From IMG/VR virus record IMGVR_UViG_3300032291_001093, positions 1 to 55,815 of that record: a stretch of 55,815 bases of DNA; one strand, given 5' to 3'. Position 1 is the stretch's first letter. Each line of letters begins with the position of its first letter. This DNA is from a virus. Below the pieces are notes generated by a model, which saw nothing but the letters and a program-made list of their open reading frames with translations, was not told where the DNA came from and made no database searches. The position numbers were made by a program, and so were the translations under genes. Below, one piece after another: positions 1 to 8,673 of this stretch.

Positions 1-123
1 CGCAACCTGCACGTCAGGGGCTACTACAACCTCATTAATGGAACCAACATTTTCAACCGCAGTTTTTGTTGTACCCGCTACAGAATCCGCTACAGCCTTA
101 GCTTCTTGGTCTGTTGCTCCAAG
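1..123. repeat. Terminal direct repeat, left copy (circularisation overlap)
   Basis: These 123 bases are identical to 55693-55815 at the other end. The repeat lies inside an open reading frame that keeps phase across the join. The likely cause is assembly of a circular or circularly permuted molecule. A physical terminal redundancy is possible but less likely because the repeat is coding. Confidence 0.95.
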
Positions 124-1695
124 GCTTTTAGCATCCACAAATGCGGTTGTAGATAAGTCACCAGATTTTTCTGTACCTGTTTTTGCTGTAGAGTTATTTA
201 GGCCAAGTGTTTGATTTAAGGATGCAGTAATTCCATATTCTTTATCAAGATCTTTTGCAAATTGTGTTCCCGCCGCTTTTCCTCCAGCCATGAATGCGTT
301 TTTCAAAGCTACATCACCACTTTGTCCGCTAGCAATGGACTGAGCATATGCTGTAGCAGAACTCATCAAAGCATTGCGCTGAACGGCTGTTAATGATGTG
401 TCCGTTAGATATTGATTGCCAATATTGGATATTGCACCCGACACGGCACCTACAGTAATACCTTTGCCAATATCTCTGCCAGATATACCCGCAGAAATAC
501 CCCCTAAAGATGCGTTTCTTGCTACATCTTGTAATAGCTTGCTGTCAATTGATTTAATCGCACTTGATAAACCTGTGTAATCAGCAATTCCGGCAGATAA
601 ATAGCTTGCTACCCCACCTTGGAGCACTTGCGCTGGCGTAGCCCCCCTAGCCAAATCTAACGCAGCTTTAGAAGCAAGTTGTACTGCGATTGATGAGCCA
701 CCAGTTGCAACAGCTAAAGCAATATCTGGAATAATACCAAACTGTCTTATGAATGCACCAAGACTATTGTCTCTTTCCGCCGCTACAGTTGGATTTGCAG
801 AACCATCTGCTCTCCAAGATGCATAAGCAACGGTATCTTTGGGTAATGCTGTTTTATAGCCCCCTTGACCATCTGGGACAAGCGGCCACACTTGAGTACC
901 AGTAAAGTTTAGAAGATTCCCATCTCTATCATAACGAGCATATATTCCATTGCCATTGCTAACATCAACGTTAGCATACGGCATCTGCTCCTCGCCAAAA
1001 TCTAAAGTGCTAGGATCAACTTTTTTAGGAGCCTTATCTAAAATATCTTTGCCCAAACCAAGTATAGATTCAATTTCCGACCTGTTGGATGAGTTTTGCA
1101 AAACTTTGGTGTAAGAATCTTGATCTAATTTTCCAGAATAAGCCAAATCCAGCGCAGTTTGTCGCCCAAAGTTACCGGGCGTCAACTCCCCGCTGGGCGT
1201 AATAGATTTAAATAAATTTAGATATGGTTTGTTTGGATCGTCATAGTCTGCCCCATATAGCTCTCGGCCCGCAGCCTCTTTAAATTGCGCCGCCTCGTTT
1301 GCATCAATAGTATTGCCAAATTGTTGCCGCCAATGCGCTAATCCCTCCGGGTCTGGCGCTCTTTTTAATACATCGTTATATAATTTAACTATTGGGTCTT
1401 CGCTTGAAGTAGCTGTATTTGAGGGTGTAATACCTTGCGTTGTGCTTGAAATTTGAGCAAGGGGTGCTGCACTTGAGGATGTTGTGTCAACCACGGAAGG
1501 AAGGGCGCTAGAGGGGGGTTTATAACCAGTTACAGCCAACTCTTTCGCTGCTTCTTGCCTAAACTGTTCTATTTCGTTTGCTTCAATGGTTGGGCCAAAC
1601 GCTTGTGCCCAGTTTTGAGCGCCCCCCACATCAGGCGCTCTACCCAATATTTTTTGATATAGGCTATCTATGTCTTTAATTGAGTTGTCGATCAT
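1..1695 (-). CDS. DUF4214-containing large virion-type protein, N-terminal part (gene continues at 55692)
   Basis: This reading frame starts at ATG 1695, preceded by AAAAGG about 8 bases upstream, and runs off the left edge with no stop. Through the 123-base overlap it joins in phase to the frame ending at 53686, giving one protein of about 1,233 aa. The N-terminus carries two DUF4214-type repeats with the signature LGRAPD or LKRAPD followed by W and QFG, at residues 8-60 and about 105-150. A Gly/Ala-rich middle segment follows. DUF4214 occurs in surface and RTX-like proteins; its role here is unknown. Its position, just before the ejection-type genes, suggests a virion or injected protein. 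The first part is a near copy of the upstream 297-aa gene. Confidence 0.8.
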   Translation of the reverse strand, partial: MIDNSIKDIDSLYQKILGRAPDVGGAQNWAQAFGPTIEANEIEQFRQEAAKELAVTGYKPPSSALPSVVDTTSSSAAPLAQISSTTQGITPSNTATSSEDPIVKLYNDVLKRAPDPEGLAHWRQQFGNTIDANEAAQFKEAAGRELYGADYDDPNKPYLNLFKSITPSGELTPGNFGRQTALDLAYSGKLDQDSYTKVLQNSSNRSEIESILGLGKDILDKAPKKVDPSTLDFGEEQMPYANVDVSNGNGIYARYDRDGNLLNFTGTQVWPLVPDGQGGYKTALPKDTVAYASWRADGSANPTVAAERDNSLGAFIRQFGIIPDIALAVATGGSSIAVQLASKAALDLARGATPAQVLQGGVASYLSAGIADYTGLSSAIKSIDSKLLQDVARNASLGGISAGISGRDIGKGITVGAVSGAISNIGNQYLTDTSLTAVQRNALMSSATAYAQSIASGQSGDVALKNAFMAGGKAAGTQFAKDLDKEYGITASLNQTLGLNNSTAKTGTEKSGDLSTTAFVDAKSLGATDQEAKAVADSVAGTTKTAVENVGSINEVVVAPDVQVA

Positions 1696-1728
1696 ATTAT
1701 TTACCTTTTTTAGACCAGCCCCACCAGG

Positions 1729-2622
1729 CTACCTTCCTAACACGTCTTTATATAGTTTATATATTGGGTCTTCAACTGGAAATCTGTTTGCCTTGGTAGT
1801 GGGGTATGCGCTAATATCGGGAATACCAATCAAGTCTATGATTGGATAAGGCGTAGGATTTAGGGGTAATAAATCCAACTCTGTTTTTGCGGCTTCCACA
1901 AATTGTGCTATTTCGTTTGGATCAATGGTATCTCCAAACTGTTGTTTCCAATATGCTAAACCAGCATCATCAGGGGCTCTACCCAATATTTGTTGAAATA
2001 GATCGTATACTGAGTTTATGTTTGTAGGGGCAGGCATTTTCGGATAATCAATCCTTTCCATTAATGGCCCCTGAAATCTGCTCGGATAATCGCGCCTTTC
2101 AGGGAAAGGATTTTGCAATCTGTCGTAGCCCGGATTTACAGGATTAATTGGAAAGAAATCCCTTTGCGGAGGAACACCTATTTCCCTTAATGGCTCCTCC
2201 TGTCCTTCGTATATGGGCATTGCAGAAACCAATTTTTCAGGGTAAGGCATAGGATTTAGAGGTAATAAAGCCAACTCAGGAGATGCGGCTTGTTTAAACT
2301 GCTCCATTTCGTTTGGGTCAATGGTGTCGCCAAATTGTTGTTTCCAATATTCTAAACCCCCTTCATCAGGAGCCCTTCCCAATATTTGTTGATACAAATC
2401 AGATACTGAGGTTTGATTATTAGGCGATAAAGAAGATAAGGGTGCCGCAGCATTTTTAGCAGCCAACTCTGGAGCAGCAGCTTGTCTAAACTGTTCTATT
2501 TCTGTTGGGTCAACAGTATTGCCAAATTGTTGTGACCAGTATTCTAAACCCCCTGTATCAGGTGCTCTTCCTAATATTTCTTGATATAGGCTATCTACGT
2601 CTTTAATTGAATTTTCGATCAT
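1729..2622 (-). CDS. DUF4214 repeat protein (truncated tandem duplicate of next gene)
   Basis: 297 aa with ATG at 2622 and GAAGG upstream. Three DUF4214-like units, each with ILGRAPD then YW and QQFG, lie at about residues 8-55, 75-120 and 205-250. A fourth begins near 283 and stops after VLGR. The ribosome-binding region and first 60 residues closely match those of the next gene (start 1695), so the pair arose by tandem duplication. The stop is a TAG where the repeat normally has Ala, and the same frame continues with PGGAGLKK, matching PDDAGL, before reaching the next ATG. The Pro-rich region between repeats 2 and 3 is unique. Virion surface or host-contact protein is a guess. Confidence 0.75.
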   Translation of the reverse strand: MIENSIKDVDSLYQEILGRAPDTGGLEYWSQQFGNTVDPTEIEQFRQAAAPELAAKNAAAPLSSLSPNNQTSVSDLYQQILGRAPDEGGLEYWKQQFGDTIDPNEMEQFKQAASPELALLPLNPMPYPEKLVSAMPIYEGQEEPLREIGVPPQRDFFPINPVNPGYDRLQNPFPERRDYPSRFQGPLMERIDYPKMPAPTNINSVYDLFQQILGRAPDDAGLAYWKQQFGDTIDPNEIAQFVEAAKTELDLLPLNPTPYPIIDLIGIPDISAYPTTKANRFPVEDPIYKLYKDVLGR

Positions 2623-2634
2623 ATCATTTCCCTT

Positions 2635-2901
2635 CTATGTTCTAGATGCTACTGTATTGACAAGTGCTTCAGCCCATTCTTGCCAATCACTGTAATTGTC
2701 TGTCATTGGAATAGCCTCGTTTGCAAATACGTCAATTGCTCGTATGCCATTCCCCCACATTTTCCAATCTGTCTGCTCGTTTGGAATCTCTAATTGTTGT
2801 GCAGCATACAGCTCGCACATAAGGCTTGCCCAAGAATCAAATGTATGAAATCTTGGATCGTAAACTTGACCTGGGTTTGGGATGCTAGTAGCCACGTACA
2901 T
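2635..2901 (-). CDS. Hypothetical protein, Trp-rich (88 aa)
   Basis: Small acidic protein rich in Trp, containing WKMWGNGI and DWQEWAE. The start is taken as ATG 2901, which lies inside the end of the upstream gp10-like gene; a TTG at 2907 is the alternative. No family is recognised. The tight overlap suggests translational coupling and a virion-assembly role, for example an accessory to the gp10-like protein, but this is inference. Confidence 0.6.
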   Translation of the reverse strand: MYVATSIPNPGQVYDPRFHTFDSWASLMCELYAAQQLEIPNEQTDWKMWGNGIRAIDVFANEAIPMTDNYSDWQEWAEALVNTVASRT

Positions 2902-5086
2902 CTCCAATGTCTGCGTTTAACAATATTCTTCCCAATTGGTAGTCTCCGCCCACTTGGTTAGATACAAGCTTTATCCTTAACTCCCTACGCTGCTCTTTCA
3001 TATCAATCTTGTTAGTAGTGGAGTCAAATACGTAAGGAACAGACTGTGCATCATCTGATTGTGCATAAGGACGGCCTGTGATGTAAAGGGTCATATTCCC
3101 CTCTAGCAAGAAATCAGGCTCTACCCTCTCTAGTCTAAGCCACTTGTTCATTCCCGTCATAGCGGGTTCTGAGGGGCCTCCAGAGACTAATCCAAGGTCA
3201 TTGGTCTCAAAGTAGCTTTCAATAGCTGTAACAGACTGTCCGTTGATGGCGTCTACCCCAAACTCATGTTGAAGAATCTCAATCCTATTTTGAGGTGTTG
3301 AGAACGTCAAAGATGTAGAAGCCGTTGCGGTAGCCGCAGCAGACATTTGGATGCCTTGTAGATACAAAGCTGTAACAGGAATAGAGAATCCTGCACCAGC
3401 TCCGCCAAGCTGTGTATTGGACGCACTTAAAACATCACCTACTTGATAACCTGCGCCTCTAGCTGTTAAGGTAACGGCGGTTACGGCACCACCAGAAACG
3501 GTCACAGTAGCCTTAGCTCCGGCACCGCTGCCTCCAGTAAGGTTGACGTTGGTGTAGGTTCCGTTTACGTATGCAGAGCCTCCAGTAATCGCACCAAGCG
3601 TTTTAATGTTGCTGGTTGTGATTGCGGTCACATAGTTGCCAACGGGAATTCCAGCCCCAGAAATAATCAATCCAAGCTCAACTTGAGTGTTGTAAGTGTC
3701 TAGATAAAGAAACGCACTTCCGTTAACCGTATTGAATGTGTCTATAAACACAGTCTCTTGTGCAAAGGTTTGCCAGTTGGCTTGTACGGGAAATCGAAAA
3801 ACTTGGGAGAAGTAACCAGCAGAGCGGCGAGCGCCTAGAGCTTCGCCAGCGTCATACCAAATGTTTTCTCGGACGTTATAGACAATAGCATCAGTGCATT
3901 CAGTAGCATCTCCGCGAGGATAGAACCACCAAATCTCCCCAAAACGCGGAACTTTAGTAACCCAAACTTTTTGACGTTGATCATAGTTCAGGTTGTCAAA
4001 AAAGTAGTTCTGATTCATGGTGTTGGGAATTTCCTTAACAACACCGTTGTACATCAAGAAACGATCAACCCCGCACCAATAGTAAATACCATCGTATTCA
4101 ATTGCAGACTGGCTAGACAGAATAGAAGACTGCGAGCTAATGATGTCATAACGCCAATACTGAACCGGAGTTCCTGTTCCGCCGATGTAAGACACGCGGA
4201 TTAGGCTATCAAGGCTCCAAAACAGCCCAGAAGGCGCATTTGATCCACCCCTGACGGGTAACCCTTGGACAATCTTTCCTGTAGCTACGTTGGTCGCATT
4301 AGCGTCTGCGGAAGTCCAATCCTGAGCGTTGCCAGCAGAGCAGTTCTGAATCAACCCATTATTTCCATAAACAAACACGTAAGGGTGCAGAGTCACCACA
4401 CCACCAGACACGCTGATGTTGTTGTTAAAGGTGGCTACAACTACTCCTGCGGGCACTACGTTGGACAGAGTTACATTGGTTGTGGAAACCGAAACCACCG
4501 TAGTGTTGGCTGGAATGCCTGTCCCTGTAATGGTTTGTCCAGCAGCAATCAGAGGATTGGAGGCTGGAATCGTAACTACAGCAACTCCAGTAGATGTAAT
4601 TGTGTCATTAAATGTTCCAATCTGTGACATGGTCAAGCCATTGATGTCACCAATTAAAACTGGAGTATTAAAGTCGCTGTCAATTGCGGCAAGGTTTTGC
4701 CCGGGGTGGGCAAGCAAAGACTGAACACCGGCCCCAGCAACGTCATAAAACCCATCAAATTGCCACAAATTTAGGTCTGACGCCGTAAAGTTTGACAATG
4801 CAAAGTTTCCAATTCCAGCACCAACGCCATTATCATCAATAGTGAGCACTTGCAAACCATTGTTATAACCGCTGAAGATGTAATTGAAAGAATTCTGAGC
4901 GTTAACCCAGATGCCTCTTGATGGTCCTGTCATTTGATCGGAAATCACACGATAGCCGCCCATTTTTCTAGGACGACCGCGTTGAAACCTTACCCAGCGG
5001 CCATCATTGTAAAATTGCTTATCAAAGATGGTTCCGTCCCTTTGGACGCCGGGCTTGGTATCAAGAGCAAAGACTTTCTGCGTCAT
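2885..5086 (-). CDS. P22 gp10-like packaged-DNA stabilisation / tail hub protein
   Basis: 733 aa. The N-terminal half (KPGVQRDGT, then GRWVRFQRGRPRKMGGY) is typical of the podoviral gp10 family that sits below the portal and plugs the tail. Middle repeats with ASNPLIAAGQTITGTGIP and, at about 475-560, a Gly-rich module ending GYQVGDVLSA look like inserted beta-structured domains common in phage virion proteins. The C-terminus (ELRIKLVSNQVGGDYQLG) returns to the conserved family pattern. The ATG at 5086 overlaps the stop of the preceding fibre-like gene. The assignment rests on recognition of sequence style and on position beside a gp4-like adaptor. Confidence 0.65.
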   Translation of the reverse strand: MTQKVFALDTKPGVQRDGTIFDKQFYNDGRWVRFQRGRPRKMGGYRVISDQMTGPSRGIWVNAQNSFNYIFSGYNNGLQVLTIDDNGVGAGIGNFALSNFTASDLNLWQFDGFYDVAGAGVQSLLAHPGQNLAAIDSDFNTPVLIGDINGLTMSQIGTFNDTITSTGVAVVTIPASNPLIAAGQTITGTGIPANTTVVSVSTTNVTLSNVVPAGVVVATFNNNISVSGGVVTLHPYVFVYGNNGLIQNCSAGNAQDWTSADANATNVATGKIVQGLPVRGGSNAPSGLFWSLDSLIRVSYIGGTGTPVQYWRYDIISSQSSILSSQSAIEYDGIYYWCGVDRFLMYNGVVKEIPNTMNQNYFFDNLNYDQRQKVWVTKVPRFGEIWWFYPRGDATECTDAIVYNVRENIWYDAGEALGARRSAGYFSQVFRFPVQANWQTFAQETVFIDTFNTVNGSAFLYLDTYNTQVELGLIISGAGIPVGNYVTAITTSNIKTLGAITGGSAYVNGTYTNVNLTGGSGAGAKATVTVSGGAVTAVTLTARGAGYQVGDVLSASNTQLGGAGAGFSIPVTALYLQGIQMSAAATATASTSLTFSTPQNRIEILQHEFGVDAINGQSVTAIESYFETNDLGLVSGGPSEPAMTGMNKWLRLERVEPDFLLEGNMTLYITGRPYAQSDDAQSVPYVFDSTTNKIDMKEQRRELRIKLVSNQVGGDYQLGRILLNADIGDVRGY

Positions 5087-6327
5087 TAGAACACTCCGCC
5101 GGAAATGCCGCCTGTAAAGGTTCCTGTGCCTGAAATTGTAAGTCCTGTTGCAGACAAATTAAACAAGTTGACGCCAAGAATGGCAATTCCAAACTCTCCA
5201 GAAGCGGGACGGTAAATACCGGTTGAATTTTCAGAAGCAAAGTTAAGAGAGGGTGCGCCAACGGTTCCAGAAACCAAAGAAATGTTATTGGCTCCAGCAG
5301 CAATCGTAGAGGCGTTTAAAAGGTTTACAGAGTCGCAAAGCAAGATAACTTGCTCGCCAGCAGGTACATTTGCGGTACCGCCGCCTCCGGCGCCTGTAGT
5401 AAAGGTTATGGTATATCCCGCACCAGTTCCGTTGGTTTGGTTGGTAATGTAGTAAACCTGAACGGTCTGAGGAAGAGTGACTGTGACGTTGCCGCTCAGA
5501 GTGCCCGTGTACTTCTGTACAACGTTTGCAGCCTCGGAAGAGGTTAGAGTGTAGCTGCCAGATGTAACAGCTTTGGTAAGCTGCGTAAAATTGAACTGAG
5601 TATTGCGTCCAAGGCCGACGGTGAAAAAAGCCACGCCAGAGCAGCAAATAATGCAGGAATCAGAAGGCTGTAGAGAAATGGAAGCAGCACCATTGATTAA
5701 ATTCCCTCCCGATGGGGCAACGACAAGCGTTCCAGTCCCGCCATTTCTTATTAACATGAACCAATCATTACCCAGCGTTGTCGCTGAAGTAAGGGTCAGT
5801 GTACCAGCCCCCGAAGTCCATACGTAAGAAGCGGCCCTATCAGAGGCTATAGCGGTGTAATCCGAAGAGAAGGTGGTGACACTATGGGCGGCGTTTAAAG
5901 TGTTGCTGAGGGCTTTTAAACCGTATCCAGCCAAGGCTCCAGCGTCTACGTTAGAAGACCCCACTCCAAAAGCGATGTTACCCCACGTACCCGCTATGGT
6001 GGCATTTGTGGTGATGTAGATGTAGCGTGAGGCACTTGGGGCCACGCTTGCAATAGAGTTGCCAGCAGCGTCTTTAACGGTAAAGGTGTTAGCCCCGATG
6101 TTACGAATCAGCGCATCTTGACCCACAGAGGCTTGGTTTGCGGGGGGCATAGACAAAGACAAACCAGCAGTAGTGGCTGTAACGTCCATGATTCGAGCAA
6201 CAACATTGTCTGTAACGCCACCGTTAATTGGCCAAAACAGATCAGTATTGGCGGAGAGCGTAACGGATCTGTAAGAAACAGAAGTTGGCTGGATTACGTT
6301 ATCCGTAAAAGGCGAAATAAAGCTCAT
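5086..6327 (-). CDS. Tail-fibre-like beta-rich protein with C-terminal SGGVF
   Basis: 413 aa with Ser/Thr/Gly/Ala-rich, beta-fibre composition. The N-terminus (MSFISPFTDNVIQPTSVSYR) and repeated segments such as TLTLTSATTLGNDWF and NVTVTLPQTVQVYYITNQT resemble the trimeric shaft or head domains of phage fibres. It ends in GTFTGGISGGVF. The ISGG(T/V)F ending is shared with the fibre genes at 11925-13745 and 16827-19109. It overlaps both neighbours by a few bases, consistent with coupled translation in the late operon. Host-contact fibre is inferred. Confidence 0.65.
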   Translation of the reverse strand: MSFISPFTDNVIQPTSVSYRSVTLSANTDLFWPINGGVTDNVVARIMDVTATTAGLSLSMPPANQASVGQDALIRNIGANTFTVKDAAGNSIASVAPSASRYIYITTNATIAGTWGNIAFGVGSSNVDAGALAGYGLKALSNTLNAAHSVTTFSSDYTAIASDRAASYVWTSGAGTLTLTSATTLGNDWFMLIRNGGTGTLVVAPSGGNLINGAASISLQPSDSCIICCSGVAFFTVGLGRNTQFNFTQLTKAVTSGSYTLTSSEAANVVQKYTGTLSGNVTVTLPQTVQVYYITNQTNGTGAGYTITFTTGAGGGGTANVPAGEQVILLCDSVNLLNASTIAAGANNISLVSGTVGAPSLNFASENSTGIYRPASGEFGIAILGVNLFNLSATGLTISGTGTFTGGISGGVF

Positions 6328-6953
6328 ATATCCCTCGCAATCGCTTGACGATCCCCAATTCGGGCAACGTCCTCAGTTTTCAGTACATTCATGATTTGTT
6401 CATATTGAGCTTGCCACATAGGAATGCGCTCATCATTCTTCAAGAACGGCATGGCTTGCAGGAGTGATCCATAAAGCAAAGCTTGGGGGGCGTATTCTGT
6501 GAACCAGTTGCTTTGATTGGTGGCGTCTAAAGGTTGGACACGCTCGTAATACAGCACCTCATAGGCATAATCGTCATCAGGTGTAGGTGCAATCATCCAA
6601 TGGGTGTAGTCATAATCACAATAGAAGAAAGGCACATCTTGCTGAGAAGGGTCTGGCCAATATTCTCTTAGGTATTCGTATTTTCTCAAGAATATGGGCT
6701 GGCGCACACCATTAACAGTCACGTTCATGGATACGGTTTTTCTCCAGCGAGCTGGTTTATCTATGACATTTTCGCCTTGAACCATGTTGCTTGTGGCTAC
6801 AGTTAAGTTGCCCAAGAACTTTAAGTCCGCAGCCATGACTTGTTCCGCCAACATAATAAATGTGGGGATTTTGTCGATGGTCGCTTGGTCAGTACGCTCC
6901 AAATATGATTGGATGTTCTCTACCAACGACGAATATGTCATTACGGAAGCCAT
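6324..6953 (-). CDS. Phage adaptor protein (P22 gp4-like / head-tail connector)
   Basis: 209 aa, mostly helical at the N-terminus (YSSLVENIQSYLERTD, then LAEQVMAADLKFLG). This pattern is typical of phage adaptor proteins that bind below the portal. A Trp/Tyr-rich central segment (WMIAPTPDDDYAYEVLYYER) is also characteristic. It lies immediately upstream of the fibre-like and gp10-like genes in transcription order. A second, longer adaptor-like gene lies at 19453-20526, so two connector proteins are predicted. Confidence 0.65.
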   Translation of the reverse strand: MASVMTYSSLVENIQSYLERTDQATIDKIPTFIMLAEQVMAADLKFLGNLTVATSNMVQGENVIDKPARWRKTVSMNVTVNGVRQPIFLRKYEYLREYWPDPSQQDVPFFYCDYDYTHWMIAPTPDDDYAYEVLYYERVQPLDATNQSNWFTEYAPQALLYGSLLQAMPFLKNDERIPMWQAQYEQIMNVLKTEDVARIGDRQAIARDI

Positions 6954-7120
6954 TACCAGTTACCTTTCTTTGCTCCGGCCATGTTGGCTACCAAAGATGG
7001 ATACTTAGTACCCGTGCGCTTTGCGAAAGCCTTTGCGGCTTTGATCTGGTTAGGGCTTAACTCTTTTGGCTTGCCAAGACTTTTAGGGCGGGTTTTTTCC
7101 CACACGGGCTTTGTTGACAT
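6953..7120 (-). CDS. Small basic hypothetical protein (55 aa)
   Basis: The start is placed at ATG 7120 because GGGAGG lies 6 bases upstream; an ORF extension to 7147 lacks such a site. The protein is Lys/Ala/Pro-rich (MSTKPVWEKTRPKSLGKP) and ends AGAKKGNW. It contains SPNQIKAAKAFAKRTGTKYPS, a helix pattern seen in small conserved phage proteins. Function is unknown. It lies between the endolysin and the adaptor. Confidence 0.6.
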   Translation of the reverse strand: MSTKPVWEKTRPKSLGKPKELSPNQIKAAKAFAKRTGTKYPSLVANMAGAKKGNW

Positions 7121-7153
7121 TTTAAACCTCCCATTCAAAATTGACAATGTTTA

Positions 7154-7594
7154 TTACATAAGAGCACATTCAGCTTGGCGTCTTTTTAACAAACCAGGTA
7201 ACACTTTACCCCCGCCTTTAGTCCAAAGCATCAATTGCTCTTTAGCTCCATCCCAGTCTTGGGCGTTAATTTTGCGCTTTAGGGTGCTGGTTTGAAGTCT
7301 GCCCACACCTAAGTTATAACAGAAGTCCACTATAGCATTGCATTTACGCTCATCTGTGGCTAGGACGGGGCAGTTTCTTAAAGCTCCAGGCAAGTATGTG
7401 TGCTGGAGTTCGTACATTAATAGATCATTAGCTGCTTTTTGGCTTATTGATGGATCATTAAGAGTGACTTTCTTGCCATCGGCGTAGTAAGTCGATCCGT
7501 AGCCAATAGTGGGGATTCCAGCAGGGCAAAGGTAGGGCTTCGCTTTGAAGCCCTCAAACCGCCTACAAAGCTCTGCGGCGATCTCTAGGTTCAT
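7154..7594 (-). CDS. Endolysin, GH24 lysozyme (T4-type muramidase)
   Basis: 146 aa. The N-terminal catalytic signature E-8aa-C-5aa-T is visible: E14 in CRRFEG, C23 in YLCPAG, T29 in PTIGYG. This matches GH24 phage lysozymes that hydrolyse the peptidoglycan glycan strand. The conserved NAIVDFCYNLGVG and GLLKRRQAE segments follow. There is no signal peptide or N-terminal membrane anchor, so release by the adjacent holin genes is expected. Its start overlaps the stop of the 3TM holin-like gene by one base. Length is normal for the family. Confidence 0.92.
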   Translation of the reverse strand: MNLEIAAELCRRFEGFKAKPYLCPAGIPTIGYGSTYYADGKKVTLNDPSISQKAANDLLMYELQHTYLPGALRNCPVLATDERKCNAIVDFCYNLGVGRLQTSTLKRKINAQDWDGAKEQLMLWTKGGGKVLPGLLKRRQAECALM

Positions 7595-8088
7595 TACAAA
7601 CCTCGTTTAGCTAGTGTGCGGTCAAGTATCCAAAAATTTACGACACCAGAAAGCAACGCCATATCGTCCACAGTCCAGGCAGACTTTAGCAATTCTGGAA
7701 CGGGCTGACCACTAGCATAACCAATAGCGATTGTGGCGGTCTTAAACACGCCGTACAGCAGCAAAAGGTAGTAGGTCATTACAGGGCGCACAGAAGCCGA
7801 TAGAGAGGCTACCCAACCCCCAGTAGCCTTGACCATTTCGGTTTGTTGGTTGATGGCAGCATTGAAGGCATCCATCACACCCGAATCTACGGTGGCTTCT
7901 CTTTGTGCGTTAATTTCAGCTAGTTTCTGTGAGCCACGAACCTTTTCTAGTTCGCATTGTTTGTCGAACATAGATAGCTCATGAAAGCGCTCATTCTTCT
8001 TGTCAAGAAATTTAATAATTTCTGGAACTAAACGAAAAAGGCCCCCAAGAAGAGAGCCAACAATACCGCCACCCAGAAAGTCAAACAT
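7594..8088 (-). CDS. 3TM-type phage holin (GTA_holin_3TM-like)
   Basis: 164 aa. The N-terminus is Gly/hydrophobic (FLGGGIVGSLLGGLF), followed by a charged, coiled-coil stretch and then two hydrophobic segments near residues 100-125 and 140-158. The segment ASLSASVRPVMTYYLLLLY and the ending VNFWILDRTLAKRG are typical of the 3TM holin family of gene-transfer agents and phages. It sits directly upstream of the endolysin with a 1-base overlap. Role: inner-membrane lesion allowing endolysin access. Confidence 0.8.
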   Translation of the reverse strand: MFDFLGGGIVGSLLGGLFRLVPEIIKFLDKKNERFHELSMFDKQCELEKVRGSQKLAEINAQREATVDSGVMDAFNAAINQQTEMVKATGGWVASLSASVRPVMTYYLLLLYGVFKTATIAIGYASGQPVPELLKSAWTVDDMALLSGVVNFWILDRTLAKRGL

Positions 8089-8103
8089 ACGTCACTCCTA
8101 ATT

Positions 8104-8253
8104 TTAGTTCTTCTTGTTATACAACTCAAACAAGACTTTTACCTTTTCCTCAAGGACTGCTACCCTGTTATCAAGCTTTGCAAGAACAATCACAAGAGTA
8201 ACAAAGGCTAATAATAGAGGCCAAAGTTTAGCAAGGATGTCTAAGGTGTCCAT
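8104..8253 (-). CDS. Small membrane protein with coiled coil (49 aa), lysis cassette
   Basis: MDTLDILAKLW is followed by a single transmembrane helix (PLLLAFVTLVIVLAKL) and a charged heptad-like tail. ATG at 8253 overlaps the TGA of the preceding gene (8256 is an alternative ATG). Architecture and position suggest a holin partner or a small spanin-like or XhlA-like component. No family is firmly recognised. Confidence 0.6.
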   Translation of the reverse strand: MDTLDILAKLWPLLLAFVTLVIVLAKLDNRVAVLEEKVKVLFELYNKKN

Positions 8254-8486
8254 CATTTGTCTTGCTTGAGTTCAAGCTTGTCCATGATCTTATTGAACAT
8301 GTCTTTGATGTCACGCATGTCTTCGCGGTAGTCATCCCGCTGGACGTAGGCTTTTGGAATCTCTTCACGCAGCTTGGCAAGATCAGATTTTAAGTCTTTC
8401 ACGGCGGCCCAAAGCTCACGAGCAAACCATCCGCATACAGCCATGCAGACTCCGAGTCCAGCGTTAATGAGTGTTTGGGCGTCCAT
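8253..8486 (-). CDS. Membrane-anchored coiled-coil protein (77 aa), lysis cassette
   Basis: An N-terminal hydrophobic helix (INAGLGVCMAVCGWFARELW) is followed by a long charged helix ending in KLELKQDK. This resembles phage i-spanin-like or DUF-type holin-accessory proteins. It overlaps the downstream 49-aa gene by one base and is 2 bases from the upstream 60-aa holin-like gene, forming a compact lysis cassette of four membrane proteins plus endolysin. Confidence 0.65.
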   Translation of the reverse strand: MDAQTLINAGLGVCMAVCGWFARELWAAVKDLKSDLAKLREEIPKAYVQRDDYREDMRDIKDMFNKIMDKLELKQDK

Positions 8487-8488
8487 GA

Positions 8489-8671
8489 TTATTTCTCTGA
8501 TAGGGGTTGAGTAGTTAAAGTGCGCAGATACGCCATCACCATCGACACGATCAGTAACAGAAATCCCGTATTAGATGCGCCGATCAAAGCGGTCAGCGCA
8601 CCTTGGGATTGCTCCAACACCCCGCATACAGCAAGGATGATGGAGAACCATATGGTTTTAGACTTAAGCAT
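8489..8671 (-). CDS. Small holin-like protein, two TM segments (60 aa)
   Basis: MLKSKTIWFSIILAVCGVLE forms a first hydrophobic segment, and TGFLLLIVSMVMAYLRTL a second, with a short polar C-terminus. A two-helix protein of about 60 aa beside an endolysin is consistent with a class II holin. Three candidate membrane partners exist in the cassette, so which one triggers lysis cannot be told from sequence. Confidence 0.65.
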   Translation of the reverse strand: MLKSKTIWFSIILAVCGVLEQSQGALTALIGASNTGFLLLIVSMVMAYLRTLTTQPLSEK

Positions 8672-8673
8672 GA

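Noticed and set aside
1-123. End repeat as a T7-like physical terminal repeat
   Set aside because: It lies inside a continuous coding frame and has a length typical of assembly overlap; circular closure explains it better.
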